Shown here piece by piece: positions 17,502 through 26,527 of a DNA stretch of 60,313 nt. Made by a program: the position numbers and the translations under genes. The notes under the pieces were generated by a model that was given only the letters and a program-made list of their open reading frames with translations, did not search any database and was not told the DNA's origin. Every line of letters begins with the position of its first letter. Within the stretch, counting starts at the first letter, position 1. Origin of the DNA: an uncultured Bacilli bacterium (GTDB taxonomy: Bacteria; Bacillota_I; Bacilli_A; RF39; UBA660); contig CAKOXP010000009.1 in assembly GCA_934130175.1 (NCBI GenBank), forward strand, positions 1 to 60,313, written 5' to 3'.

Positions 17502-18278
17502 ATGAAGTTTATTTTTGATTTAGATGAAGAAATTTTACACTTTATAGAAAACAGTGAGTTAGATGAAATTAATATTGGTTGTTCTTCAGCACAAGTTATT
17601 AAAATTAATAAGTCTGGTAAAACATATTTTTTGAAGATTGCTACTAAAGGCACTTTATTATCTGAATATCAAAAATTAAAATGGTTAGATAAAAGATTAA
17701 AAGTTCCGAAGGTAGTTATGTATAAATCAACAAATGATGCAGATTTTTTAATTACAGAAGCGCTTACTGGTGAAATGCTATGTTCAAAAACATATAAAGA
17801 AGATCCTATCTTGGGGGTGAAAGTTTTAGTTCAAGCATTTGAAGAGATTTATGCTGTTGATATTAAGAATTGTCCTTTTGATACAAGTATTGATTATAGA
17901 CTTTCTGAAGTAAAACAATGGATTTCAAATAAAGATATTAAAGAGAAAAATATAAATCCAGAAATTTTGAAAAAATATGGTAGTATTGAAAATATTTTGA
18001 AATATTTGGATGAAAATAAATTTTATGATGAGTTATGTTTTTCTTTCGGTGATATTAGTCTACCAAATGTATTTGGAAAAGATGATAAATTAACTGGTTT
18101 TATAGATGTTGGTGAGTGTGGTATGGCAGATAAATGGTTTGATTTAGCTATTTGTGAAAAATCTATCAAGAGAAATTATGGAGAAAAATATATAAGTGAG
18201 TTCTATAATCAACTAGGAATAATTCCTGATAGAAATAAAATTGATTATTATTTATTAATGATGGAAGTGTATGCTTGA
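17502..18278 (+). CDS. APH(3')-like phosphotransferase (kinase) of unknown substrate
   Basis: The 258-aa protein matches the aminoglycoside 3'-phosphotransferase layout end to end: an N-lobe with GCSSAQVIKI and the conserved Lys in YFLKIA, the catalytic loop FGDISLPNVF, and the DFG-like GFIDVGECGMADKWFDLA. The His of the usual HGD is Phe here, while the catalytic Asp and the metal-binding Asn are kept. The true start is the ATG at 17502 after GGTGGTGA; the longer frame from 17466 has no SD. It may act on another small molecule rather than confer resistance. Confidence 0.8.
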   Translation: MKFIFDLDEEILHFIENSELDEINIGCSSAQVIKINKSGKTYFLKIATKGTLLSEYQKLKWLDKRLKVPKVVMYKSTNDADFLITEALTGEMLCSKTYKEDPILGVKVLVQAFEEIYAVDIKNCPFDTSIDYRLSEVKQWISNKDIKEKNINPEILKKYGSIENILKYLDENKFYDELCFSFGDISLPNVFGKDDKLTGFIDVGECGMADKWFDLAICEKSIKRNYGEKYISEFYNQLGIIPDRNKIDYYLLMMEVYA

Positions 18279-18495
18279 TTTTTAACTACAGTGACTTAGA
18301 TGTTTTGTAGTAGAAACGAAATATAGTGATTGATAATATTAAACTTAAAAAGTAAACAAGTAATTTTTTTGTAATAGTGGATGATAAATTTTCATTAACA
18401 AATGTCATTATGAATTAAAATGAGATAAAGAACTGTCTCATTAGTGATAAAAATAAAAAAGAAGATATACTACAGTCGCTATAGGTCAGAAAAAA
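18279..18495. other. AT-rich spacer with one hairpin
   Basis: No gene was found. AATGAGA and TCTCATT (18419-18442) form a 7-bp stem without a T run. The spacer ends in the consensus promoter of the next gene. Confidence 0.4.
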
Positions 18496-18524
18496 TTGAC
18501 AAAATGTAAATTTTATGGTATAAT
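18496..18524 (+). promoter_or_regulatory. Perfect-consensus sigma-A promoter
   Basis: TTGACA, a 17-base spacer and TATAAT match the full consensus. It lies 29 bases before the acyltransferase start and implies strong constitutive expression. Confidence 0.9.
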
Positions 18525-18553
18525 TAGCGCACTAATGAAGAGGGGGACTGAGG

Positions 18554-19651
18554 ATGAAACCAATTGATAAGTATAGCTTTATAGATAAAATTTTGAAAGA
18601 ATATGAAAATGAATTAATAGATTCAAGCGATTTATTAGCAGGTGAGAAACCTACATTGTTATTTAATGTCTTAATTAGCTTATTTGGTTACTTATTAAAA
18701 GATGATCCAAATGAGACAGTATCTAAACGAGGCGTTGAAATAAGAAAATTAGTTAATCACATTATTAAAAAAATTGGGCCATCTTTTTTAATGGTTCCAC
18801 AGGTGTTTGAAGATAGAAATGAATTGACTGGCACGAATAATTATGCAAGCAAAATTGAAATTCCAGATTCGCCTGTGATATGGGCATCTAATCATGCTTT
18901 TAAAGATGACACTTTGGCTTCTATTTTAGCTATTGAGAGAAATGCTTATATAATTTTCGGAAGTTTACCACAATTTTATAATACCATAGATGGTTTAACT
19001 GCGTGGTTAAATGGTGTTATCATGACTAATAGAAAGGTAAAAAGTAGTAAAGCAGCATCCTTAGAAAAAGCTAAAAAAGTTGTTGAATATGGTGCGGATA
19101 TTATGATGTTTCCTGAGGGTGTTTGGAATAAGACATCGGAAAAACTTTTACTTAACCTTTGGCCTGGAATATACAGAATATCAGTTGAAAACAACATGAA
19201 AGTTGTACCAGTGGTTCATTATATAAAAGACTGTACAGAAATTAAGACCCAGGATAATATAATTCATACTGTAATTGATGATCCAATAGATTTAACAGGA
19301 ATGTCTGAAAAAAGTGGATTGGAATATTTAAGAGAAGTAATAGGTACATGGTATTATTTAATGCTAGAAAAATACGGAAAAACAACAAGAAAAGAAGAAA
19401 TGAAAGGATACGTTAGTTCCGTTGAAAAGTGGGAGCATGAATTAAACGAAAGAATAAATACTGCAGGAAGATATGATTATCAAATAGAAACATCGGCTGA
19501 ATATATTGATTTTAATCAATTAGAGTTGTTTAATGCTTATAATGATATTGCTAATATAAAAAATGTAAATGCCAATAATGTTCATCAGGTTTTAGAAGCA
19601 AAGAAAAAAGTAAAACAGATGAAGCAAAGTAATTTTCAAAATAGATTTTAA
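18554..19651 (+). CDS. PlsC-like acyltransferase
   Basis: This probable lysophospholipid or related O-acyltransferase has motif I NHAFKDD (H and D catalytic), motif III FPEGVWN and motif IV VVPVVH, in the order of the PlsC family. At 365 aa it is longer than typical PlsC (about 240), with extra helical segments at both ends and no clear transmembrane helix. It has a consensus promoter, a strong GAGGGGGAC SD and its own terminator, so it is a stand-alone unit. Codon use is more varied than in flanking housekeeping genes, which may signal transfer. Confidence 0.8.
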   Translation: MKPIDKYSFIDKILKEYENELIDSSDLLAGEKPTLLFNVLISLFGYLLKDDPNETVSKRGVEIRKLVNHIIKKIGPSFLMVPQVFEDRNELTGTNNYASKIEIPDSPVIWASNHAFKDDTLASILAIERNAYIIFGSLPQFYNTIDGLTAWLNGVIMTNRKVKSSKAASLEKAKKVVEYGADIMMFPEGVWNKTSEKLLLNLWPGIYRISVENNMKVVPVVHYIKDCTEIKTQDNIIHTVIDDPIDLTGMSEKSGLEYLREVIGTWYYLMLEKYGKTTRKEEMKGYVSSVEKWEHELNERINTAGRYDYQIETSAEYIDFNQLELFNAYNDIANIKNVNANNVHQVLEAKKKVKQMKQSNFQNRF

Positions 19652-19662
19652 ATAGGGTAGAG

Positions 19663-19691
19663 AACAAGTAAGTCGAACTTACTTGTTTTTT
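19663..19691 (+). terminator. Rho-independent terminator
   Basis: AACAAGTAAGT and ACTTACTTGTT form a perfect 11-bp stem with a CGA loop, followed by a T run. Confidence 0.92.
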
Positions 19692-19692
19692 G

Positions 19693-19721
19693 TTGATAAA
19701 AGTTTTTTTATGTGATAAAAT
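19693..19721 (+). promoter_or_regulatory. Sigma-A type promoter
   Basis: TTGATA, a 17-base spacer and TAAAAT are present. It is directly downstream of the terminator and 22 bases before the histidine kinase start. Confidence 0.5.
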
Positions 19722-19743
19722 TCAACTAGAATAGGGTGATGTT

Positions 19744-22056
19744 ATGGAAGGAATTTTACTACCAATATGTTCTTGTGTTTTTTCTACTCTTTTGATTATT
19801 ATTTACTTTTCCAAAGAAAGAGTAAATTTATTAGAAAATAAAATTTATTCTAGAATGTTACTATTAAGTCTTATTGATGGAATTTTAGTTACCATTGTTC
19901 AGGGAATAGCATTAGATGGGGTTTCTGATTCTGAACTATTAATAATTTCAATAATAAATAAATTAGATTTTGTTGCACTTATGTATTACACAGGATGTAT
20001 GTTTTATTACACTTTGTTGGTTACAATCCCAGAAAATAAATCTAATAAAAAAATTGCATATTATGTTATGAATGCAATTAATTTAATAGCTGTTATCTTA
20101 ATTGTTTTTTTAGATGTTCAAGTAATACAAAATGGACATAATTATAGCATAACTGGGAGCGCGTCAATAATCACATACTTAGTTTGTGGTATACATTTAC
20201 TTTGTTCTATAGTAACAGTGTTTATTTTTCATAAAAAAAGAGATATCAGACATATACCTATATATGCAATTATTGTTATAATTGGGATTCTATTTATATT
20301 ATTTAGATTGAACCCCTACCTGATAGTTATATCTATAACTTTAACTTTTATTAATTACTTAATGTATCATACAATCGAAAATCCCGATGTCAAGATGATT
20401 GAGGAGTTAGAACTTGCTAAAAATCAAGCTGAAAAAGCTAATCATGCTAAGACTGATTTCTTATCAAGTATGTCCCATGAAATAAGAACACCTTTGAATG
20501 CTATAGTTGGTTTTTCTGAATGCGTTTTATCATCAAATACATTAGAAGAAGCCAAAGAAAATTCTGCTGATATTATTAATGCTAGTAAGACACTTCTTGA
20601 AATAGTAAATGGTATTTTAGATATTTCTAAGATAGAGTCTGGTAAACTAGAAATTATTAACTCTTCATATAAAGCAAAAGAATTACTTGAATCAGTAGCA
20701 ACCCTAGTTAGACCTCGTATGGAGGAAAAAGGTCTTGACTTTCAAATCTCAATTTCTGATGATATTCCAGAAATTTTATATGGAGATCATTCTAATTTAA
20801 AGAAAATTGTTACTAACTTATTAAGTAATGCTTCTAAATATACAGAACATGGTTTTGTAAAGTATTCTGTTAGTTGTATAAACAATAATAATATCTGTAG
20901 ATTAATTATTACTGTTGAAGATTCTGGACGTGGTATTAAAGAAGAAAATATTTCTAAATTATTTACAAAATTTCAACGTTTAGATGAAGATAGAAACACT
21001 ACTATTGAAGGAACTGGTCTTGGACTTGCAATAACTAAAAAACTACTTGAACTTATGGGTGGTAAAATAGTAGTTCAAAGTAGGTATGGAGAAGGTTCTA
21101 AATTTACGGCAATAGTTGATCAGAAAATTGAAATTATTAAAAATCTTAATACAGCGCCAGTAGAAGTTGTTACTAAAAGTAAGGATGTTAGTGGTAAAAA
21201 GGTTCTAATAGTAGATGATAATACTCTAAACTTAAAAGTTGCTTCTAAATTATTAGAAAAATATAAGTTGAACATTGAAACTGTAGATAGTGGACTTGCA
21301 TGTATTGAAAAGATAAATAGTGGATCTATTTATGATATGATTTTAATGGATGATATGATGCCTAAGATGAGTGGTGTTGAAACACTAAATGAATTAAAGA
21401 AACAGAGTGATTTTACAACTCCGGTTATAGCACTAACAGCAAATGCGATTAGTGGAATGAAAGAAAAATATATAAGTTGTGGTTTCAATGATTATTTAGC
21501 AAAACCAATTAATAAAACTGAATTAGAGACAATAGTTTACAAATATTTAAATACAACTGGTAGTACAAAAACTAATATAGACTTTGGTGCGTTACCTGAA
21601 GAAGTTTATCAAATAGGATCAAAAGGTGGACTTATAGTACCAGATAATCCTGATAACAAAGAAAACAGTAATAATTCATCTATTACTGTTGATGTATCAA
21701 ATGATAAAGAACAAATTTTAAAAGATAATGGTATAGACTATCAAAAAGGTATTGAACTATTAGGAGATATTTCTATGTATCAAGAAACTATGAAGGATTT
21801 CTTAAATGGTATTAATGATAGACTATCTAATTTAGAAAAATATCAAAATGATATGGCAAATTATGCGATAGAAGTACATGCTTTAAAAAGTGATGCTAAA
21901 TACTTAGGATTTACAAAGCTTGCTGAGATAGCATACGATCAAGAATTAAGAAGTAAAGAAAACAATCAACAATATATCATTAGTAATTATGCTCAATTAA
22001 AAGAAGAAGTTAGTAGAGTATGTGATGTTTGTAAAAAATATTTATCAACTATTTAA
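19744..22056 (+). CDS. Hybrid sensor histidine kinase with receiver and Hpt domains
   Basis: This 770-aa membrane sensor carries a full phosphorelay in one chain. It has an N-terminal block of six or seven transmembrane helices (1-215), HisKA with SHEIRTPLNA (H245), HATPase_c (about 350-465, DSGRG and GTGLGLA), a receiver domain (about 480-600, phospho-acceptor D536 in MDDMMPKMSG) and a C-terminal Hpt domain (H712 in HALKSD). No output regulator gene lies next to it, so the target protein is encoded elsewhere. The ligand is unknown. The last codons overlap the convergent tspO gene by 12 bp. Confidence 0.93.
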   Translation: MEGILLPICSCVFSTLLIIIYFSKERVNLLENKIYSRMLLLSLIDGILVTIVQGIALDGVSDSELLIISIINKLDFVALMYYTGCMFYYTLLVTIPENKSNKKIAYYVMNAINLIAVILIVFLDVQVIQNGHNYSITGSASIITYLVCGIHLLCSIVTVFIFHKKRDIRHIPIYAIIVIIGILFILFRLNPYLIVISITLTFINYLMYHTIENPDVKMIEELELAKNQAEKANHAKTDFLSSMSHEIRTPLNAIVGFSECVLSSNTLEEAKENSADIINASKTLLEIVNGILDISKIESGKLEIINSSYKAKELLESVATLVRPRMEEKGLDFQISISDDIPEILYGDHSNLKKIVTNLLSNASKYTEHGFVKYSVSCINNNNICRLIITVEDSGRGIKEENISKLFTKFQRLDEDRNTTIEGTGLGLAITKKLLELMGGKIVVQSRYGEGSKFTAIVDQKIEIIKNLNTAPVEVVTKSKDVSGKKVLIVDDNTLNLKVASKLLEKYKLNIETVDSGLACIEKINSGSIYDMILMDDMMPKMSGVETLNELKKQSDFTTPVIALTANAISGMKEKYISCGFNDYLAKPINKTELETIVYKYLNTTGSTKTNIDFGALPEEVYQIGSKGGLIVPDNPDNKENSNNSSITVDVSNDKEQILKDNGIDYQKGIELLGDISMYQETMKDFLNGINDRLSNLEKYQNDMANYAIEVHALKSDAKYLGFTKLAEIAYDQELRSKENNQQYIISNYAQLKEEVSRVCDVCKKYLSTI

Positions 22057-22506
22057 AATATAAATAGTTAAGCTTAGTACAGTTGCAAATAGACTTAAAA
22101 GCACGTAAGGATTCAAATACTTGGTGCTTTTTTCATCTAAGTTTGTAGTCTCCTCATACAAGAATAGAGTAGAAATAAAAGTTACTATACAAGCTATAAA
22201 TCCCAAAAATGTATTTTTTAGAGTAAAGAAAACTAAAGTAAAACTTTGATTGGCAATATAATTAATTAATAAGATCTTAAAATATCTTTTTAAATCATTT
22301 AATTTATAATTACTTACTATTTTATAAATACTAATTGATATACAAATATAAGTAAAAGTCCAAGCAATAGGATAGAATATATTAGGTGGGGTAAAAAATG
22401 GTAATATTAAAGAATCATAAAATTCTTTGTTAAATGGGAATAATGATGATACAAACCATGGTAATAAACATAGGATATAGATAAATAATTTTTTGATAAT
22501 AATCAC
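22045..22506 (-). CDS. tspO: TspO/MBR family membrane protein
   Basis: The 153-aa protein has five hydrophobic helices and the family signature FFTPPNIFYPIAWTFTY (about residues 38-54). TspO proteins bind porphyrins and related molecules in the membrane; the physiological role in Firmicutes is unsettled. The gene is convergent with the histidine kinase (12-bp overlap of the 3' ends) and divergent from the rhomboid gene. The AGGTGATT SD lies just before the ATG. Confidence 0.85.
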   Translation of the reverse strand: MIIIKKLFIYILCLLPWFVSSLFPFNKEFYDSLILPFFTPPNIFYPIAWTFTYICISISIYKIVSNYKLNDLKRYFKILLINYIANQSFTLVFFTLKNTFLGFIACIVTFISTLFLYEETTNLDEKSTKYLNPYVLLSLFATVLSLTIYILNS

Positions 22507-22564
22507 CTCTTTTCATATCTTATGATTTGTTATATAATAATATTAATGTTTTTTGGAGGAGTAT

Positions 22565-23719
22565 ATGGAACAAGGAATAAATATAGATCTAGATGATAAA
22601 AATATGATAGTAATGAAATTATTACATTATTTTATTACTGAAAAAAATTATAATCCGATAATATTACAGGGTGCAGAAAATGAAATTTGGTTAGAAAATA
22701 TGGATGAAGATTATAAAATAGTTCGTATTGTTTCTAACTATATACATAATGATGAACAATTTAAATTTGATGTTTTCAAAACTAAAAGGATTGTTAAAAA
22801 AATAAAGAAAAAAACATTCTCACTTAATATGAATACTTTAAGTTTTTTCCTAGATTTAGGTGAAAATGTTAATCTTACTTCTAGTAAGGATTTAGAATGC
22901 ATCAAAGTAGAAGATGAATCAGATATTAAAAAAAGTGAGATTGTAAAAAGTGTCTTTCCTGACTTATCTAAGAAACTCAAATTTAGTGAAGAAGGAGTTC
23001 AACTATTTATAAAAATTACTAATGATATAAATAGTCATAATAAAGAAGATGCTGAAAAAGTAGATGAAGTATTTAAGATTAAATATCCAATAGTTACATA
23101 TTTATTAGTTATTTTAAATGTTTTACTTTATTTTGTACCAATTTTAACTAATACTTATGATGATATTATAAATAATTTTTGTATTTATCCTTTAGCAATT
23201 AGAAATGGACAAATATATAGATTATTAACTGGAACTTTTTTACATGCTAATATAATTCATTTAGGATTTAACTGCTATGCATTATATGTCATAGGAACTC
23301 AACTTGAAAGTTTCTTGGGCAAACTTAAGTATTTAGGAGTTTATTTGTTTAGTGCCTTAACGGGATCATTATTGTCAATGTTATTCTTAGGTAATGGAGC
23401 ATCTATTGGCGCAAGTGGAGCTATCTTTGGATTAATGGGTTCTTTGGTATACTTTGGATATCATTACAGAGTATATTTAGGAACGGCTTTAAAAAGTCAA
23501 ATAATTCCTTTAATCGTAATTAACTTATTACTTGGATTTATGCTTAATGATGTTGATATTGCTGCTCACATTGGTGGTTTAATTGGAGGATACTTAATTA
23601 CTATGGGATTAGGTTTAAAATACAAGAGTTCTTGGTTTGAAAAACTAAATGGTTTCATAGTATCAATCGTTTACTTAGTATTTTTAGTTGCAATGGCATT
23701 TATTTATGCTGCAAAATAA
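22565..23719 (+). CDS. Rhomboid-family intramembrane serine protease, GluP/YqgP-like
   Basis: The 384-aa protein has a soluble N-terminal domain of about 175 residues and a seven-helix rhomboid core. Catalytic residues are S284 in GASGAIFG and H335 in AAHIGG; the first helix-loop part contains HLGFNCYAL. The layout matches Bacillus YqgP/GluP, implicated in membrane-protein quality control. The start is the ATG at 22565 after GGAGGAGTAT; a TTG at 22553 lies before the SD and is rejected. Confidence 0.92.
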   Translation: MEQGINIDLDDKNMIVMKLLHYFITEKNYNPIILQGAENEIWLENMDEDYKIVRIVSNYIHNDEQFKFDVFKTKRIVKKIKKKTFSLNMNTLSFFLDLGENVNLTSSKDLECIKVEDESDIKKSEIVKSVFPDLSKKLKFSEEGVQLFIKITNDINSHNKEDAEKVDEVFKIKYPIVTYLLVILNVLLYFVPILTNTYDDIINNFCIYPLAIRNGQIYRLLTGTFLHANIIHLGFNCYALYVIGTQLESFLGKLKYLGVYLFSALTGSLLSMLFLGNGASIGASGAIFGLMGSLVYFGYHYRVYLGTALKSQIIPLIVINLLLGFMLNDVDIAAHIGGLIGGYLITMGLGLKYKSSWFEKLNGFIVSIVYLVFLVAMAFIYAAK

Positions 23720-23748
23720 GAAATCATCTAAATAAGGGTGATTTTCTT
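23719..23748 (+). terminator. Rho-independent terminator
   Basis: AAATCATC pairs with GGTGATTT (one G-T wobble) and is followed by TCTTTT. It closes the rhomboid gene. Confidence 0.6.
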
Positions 23749-23812
23749 TTAACTTAGTTTGCAAAGATTAAGTATTAATGTTAAAATATATTTATACTAG
23801 TGAGGTGAAAAT

Positions 23813-24061
23813 ATGGATAGTACAAATTTATACAGAGTAGTTGATATTGATGTAATAGAAACTAAAGAAATTTTAAATGATGTTTATAACGCATTAAAAG
23901 AAAGAGGTTACAATCCTACTAATCAACTAGTTGGTTATTTAATTAGTGGAGATCCTGGATACATTTCTAGTTATAAAGATGCTAGAAAAAAGATTCAACA
24001 AATAGATCGTGCTAAGATATTAGAAGTATTATTAAATAACTTTCAAGGATTAGATAAATGA
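23813..24061 (+). CDS. ireB: IreB family regulatory phosphoprotein
   Basis: The 82-aa protein is a close match to the IreB/YrzL (UPF0297) family through ALKERGYNPTNQLVGYLISG and GYISSYKDAR. In enterococci IreB is phosphorylated by the Ser/Thr kinase IreK and tunes cell-envelope stress resistance. It opens the conserved ireB-ruvX-DUF1292 trio; its stop overlaps the ruvX start (ATGA), so the pair is translationally coupled. Confidence 0.93.
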   Translation: MDSTNLYRVVDIDVIETKEILNDVYNALKERGYNPTNQLVGYLISGDPGYISSYKDARKKIQQIDRAKILEVLLNNFQGLDK

Positions 24062-24477
24062 AATATTTAGGACTAGATTTAGGTTCAAGAACTTTAGGTG
24101 TTGCTATATCAGATGTTACTCACACTATCGCAACTTCATATATAGTTATTAGACATAATGAAGAGTATGATAGATTACTTGATGATGTAGAAAAAATAGT
24201 TAAAGATGAACATATCGAAAAGATTGTTTTAGGATTTCCTAAGAATATGAATAATACTATAGGACCTAAAGGAGAGTTAAGCTTAGAATTTAAGAAAAAG
24301 CTTGAACAAAAATTAAATATTGAAGTTATCTTACAAGATGAAAGATTAACAACAAAGGAAGCAGAAAGTGTTTTAATAAAGAATAATACAAGAAGAAATA
24401 AAAGAAGAAAAGTAATTGATAAGTTGGCTGCAACAATTATTTTACAGTCATACTTAGATAAGGAGAAAAATTTATGA
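24058..24477 (+). CDS. ruvX: Holliday junction resolvase-like protein RuvX (YqgF)
   Basis: The RNase H-fold nuclease of 139 aa is implicated in Holliday-junction resolution and in 16S rRNA 5' processing. Conserved parts are the opening GLDLGSRTLGVA, the GFPKNMNNTIG block and the QDERLTTKEAE segment. It overlaps the genes on both sides by four bases. Length and order match Bacillus yrrK. Confidence 0.95.
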   Translation: MKYLGLDLGSRTLGVAISDVTHTIATSYIVIRHNEEYDRLLDDVEKIVKDEHIEKIVLGFPKNMNNTIGPKGELSLEFKKKLEQKLNIEVILQDERLTTKEAESVLIKNNTRRNKRRKVIDKLAATIILQSYLDKEKNL

Positions 24478-24758
24478 AAAAAAATTCATTTACATTAATT
24501 GATGAGAATGGTAACGAAGTAGAATATGATGTTTTATTTACTTTTGAAAGTGAAGAAACAAATAAGAATTATATAGTTTATACTGATCAAACTAAGGATG
24601 ATGCTGGAAATATTCAAGTTTATGCATCAATTTATGATCCTAATGATCCAAATTCAAAACTAGAACCAATAACTACAGACAAAGAGTGGAAGGTTATAGA
24701 AACAATTCTTTCAACATTACAAGAAGAAATAAAAAAGAAACAAGAGAGTAATGAATAG
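24474..24758 (+). CDS. yrzB: DUF1292 family protein (YrzB-like)
   Basis: This small acidic protein of 94 aa begins with FTLIDENGNEVEYDVLFTFE, the typical DUF1292 pattern, and ends in a charged tail. It has no known biochemical role. It is almost always found after ireB and ruvX in Firmicutes, as here, with a 4-bp overlap. Confidence 0.9.
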   Translation: MKKNSFTLIDENGNEVEYDVLFTFESEETNKNYIVYTDQTKDDAGNIQVYASIYDPNDPNSKLEPITTDKEWKVIETILSTLQEEIKKKQESNE

Positions 24759-24782
24759 ACTCTTTCTTTTTTTGGAGGTAGT

Positions 24783-25868
24783 ATGACGAAATTAAAACTA
24801 AAGAAAAAAGCTTTGATAAGCATTATCCTTTTTGTACTAGGACTTTTCTTAATAGGAGTTTCTATCTTATTTATATATTTATCTTCACCTGTTGATAAAA
24901 ATTCAAATGCAACTATTGTTGTTGATATAAAAAGTGGTACATCAACAAATATGATAGCAGAAGAATTAAAAAATAGAGATTTAATTAGAAGTCCTTTAGT
25001 ATTTAAATTAATTGCAAAGTTTCATACTAAAAAAACTTTAAAAGCAACAGTATATGAATTAAAGAAAAGTATGTCTACAGAAGAGATTGCAAAAATATTA
25101 ACTGAAGGTAATAATTATAATCCTGATTTAGTAAAAATTACTTTTAAAGAAGGACAGTCATTAAAAAAATATGCTTTACAAATATCAGAAAATACTAATA
25201 ATACTTATGAAGATGTTATTGCTAAAGTAGAGGATGAGGCCTATTTAGATAGTTTAATTAGTAAGTATTGGTTTTTAACAGATGAAATTAAAAATAATGA
25301 TATATATGTTTCTTTAGAAGGATATTTAAGTCCTAATACTTATGAGTTTGTAAACAAAGATGTCAGTGTAGAAGAAATTTTTAAAGTTATGTTAGATCAA
25401 ACTGAAAAGGAATTAAATCCATATAAGGATACTATAACTAACTCTAAATGGACTGTTCATGAATATATGACTTTAGCATCTATGTTGGAATTAGAAGGAA
25501 CTAATACTAAGAATCGTAAAATGATAGCTGGAGTTTTTATAAATAGACTTAATAAAGGCATGAATTTAGGTAGTGATGTAACTACATATTATGCTTTCCA
25601 AGAAGAAATGAAAAAAGATTTAACAGCTAAACAATTTAGTACTAGTAATCCATATAATACCAGAGCAAGTGATATGGGTGGAAAATTACCAGTAGGACCT
25701 ATTTGTAATCCAAGTAATGATTCAATCGAGGCAAGTATCAATCCAACTACAAATGATTATTTATTCTTTGTGGCAGATAAACATGGTAAGATATACTATA
25801 CAAAAACAGAAAAAGAACATACAGCGAAAGTTGCTGAAATCAAAGAGAAGGGTGACTGGATATGGTAG
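24783..25868 (+). CDS. mltG: Endolytic murein transglycosylase MltG
   Basis: It cuts nascent glycan strands and sets their length. One N-terminal transmembrane helix (about 9-31) is followed by a LysM-like part and the YceG domain. The catalytic Glu is E236 in ASMLELEG, and later conserved parts are SDVTTYYA and PYNTR...LPVGPICNPS. At 361 aa it is of normal length. It follows yrzB and overlaps trmR by seven bases, as in the Bacillus yrrL-yrrM order. Confidence 0.95.
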   Translation: MTKLKLKKKALISIILFVLGLFLIGVSILFIYLSSPVDKNSNATIVVDIKSGTSTNMIAEELKNRDLIRSPLVFKLIAKFHTKKTLKATVYELKKSMSTEEIAKILTEGNNYNPDLVKITFKEGQSLKKYALQISENTNNTYEDVIAKVEDEAYLDSLISKYWFLTDEIKNNDIYVSLEGYLSPNTYEFVNKDVSVEEIFKVMLDQTEKELNPYKDTITNSKWTVHEYMTLASMLELEGTNTKNRKMIAGVFINRLNKGMNLGSDVTTYYAFQEEMKKDLTAKQFSTSNPYNTRASDMGGKLPVGPICNPSNDSIEASINPTTNDYLFFVADKHGKIYYTKTEKEHTAKVAEIKEKGDWIW

Positions 25869-26458
25869 GAGAAGCATTAAATGGTATAAAAGAAATTAAA
25901 GAATATGCAAAACTTGAAAATGTTCCAATTATGCAAGATGATGGAATTGAGTTTTTAACAACATTTATTATTAAGAATCAGGTAAAGACAGTCTTAGAAA
26001 TAGGAACTGCTATAGGATACTCAGCTATTAAAATGGCTCTATCTAGTCCTAACTTAAAAGTTGTATCTATAGAACGAGATGAAAAAAGGTATTTAGAGGC
26101 AGTTAAAAATATAAAGAAGATGCAACTAGAAGATAGAATAACTCTAATCTTTAAAGATGCATTAGATGTTAAATTAGAAGATAAATTTGATTTGATATTT
26201 ATTGATGCTGCTAAAAGTCAGAGTATTCACTTTTTTGAACAGTTTGAACGTAACTTAAATGATAGAGGTTATATTGTAACTGATAATTTAAACTTCCATG
26301 GATATGTATTTAAAAAGGAAGAAGAAATAAAGAGTAAAAATTTAAGAGCTTTGGTACGTAAGATAAAAGATTATCACAAATATTTAGAAGAAAACAAAAA
26401 ATTCAAAACCGAATTTTATGATATTGGTGATGGTATTTCTGTAAGCTATCGTGTTTAA
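25862..26458 (+). CDS. trmR: tRNA 5-hydroxyuridine methyltransferase TrmR
   Basis: This class I SAM-dependent O-methyltransferase has 198 aa. Motif I is LEIGTAIGYS, with IERDE at the end of strand 2 and FIDAAK at motif IV, matching the YrrM family. In Bacillus this enzyme methylates ho5U34 to mo5U in tRNA. The U32 genes that make ho5U lie 1.8 kb downstream in this window, separated by two inserted genes. Start overlaps mltG. Confidence 0.88.
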   Translation: MVGEALNGIKEIKEYAKLENVPIMQDDGIEFLTTFIIKNQVKTVLEIGTAIGYSAIKMALSSPNLKVVSIERDEKRYLEAVKNIKKMQLEDRITLIFKDALDVKLEDKFDLIFIDAAKSQSIHFFEQFERNLNDRGYIVTDNLNFHGYVFKKEEEIKSKNLRALVRKIKDYHKYLEENKKFKTEFYDIGDGISVSYRV

Positions 26459-26462
26459 TATT

Positions 26463-26490
26463 AAAAAAGCTTTAATTAAGAGCTTTTTTT
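26463..26490 (+). terminator. Rho-independent terminator after trmR
   Basis: AAAAAAGCT and AGCTTTTTT form a 9-bp stem, followed by more T. It separates trmR from the inserted membrane genes. Confidence 0.85.
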
Positions 26491-26527
26491 TGTTATAATT
26501 AGTTTGAAAATAAGTGAGGAATGAATA

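Noticed and set aside
23813..24758. Alternative genetic code (TGA as Trp), considered because of the AT-rich, Mollicutes-like composition
   Set aside because: TGA ends ireB and ruvX in overlaps of conserved spacing, and product lengths match families, so TGA is a stop here.
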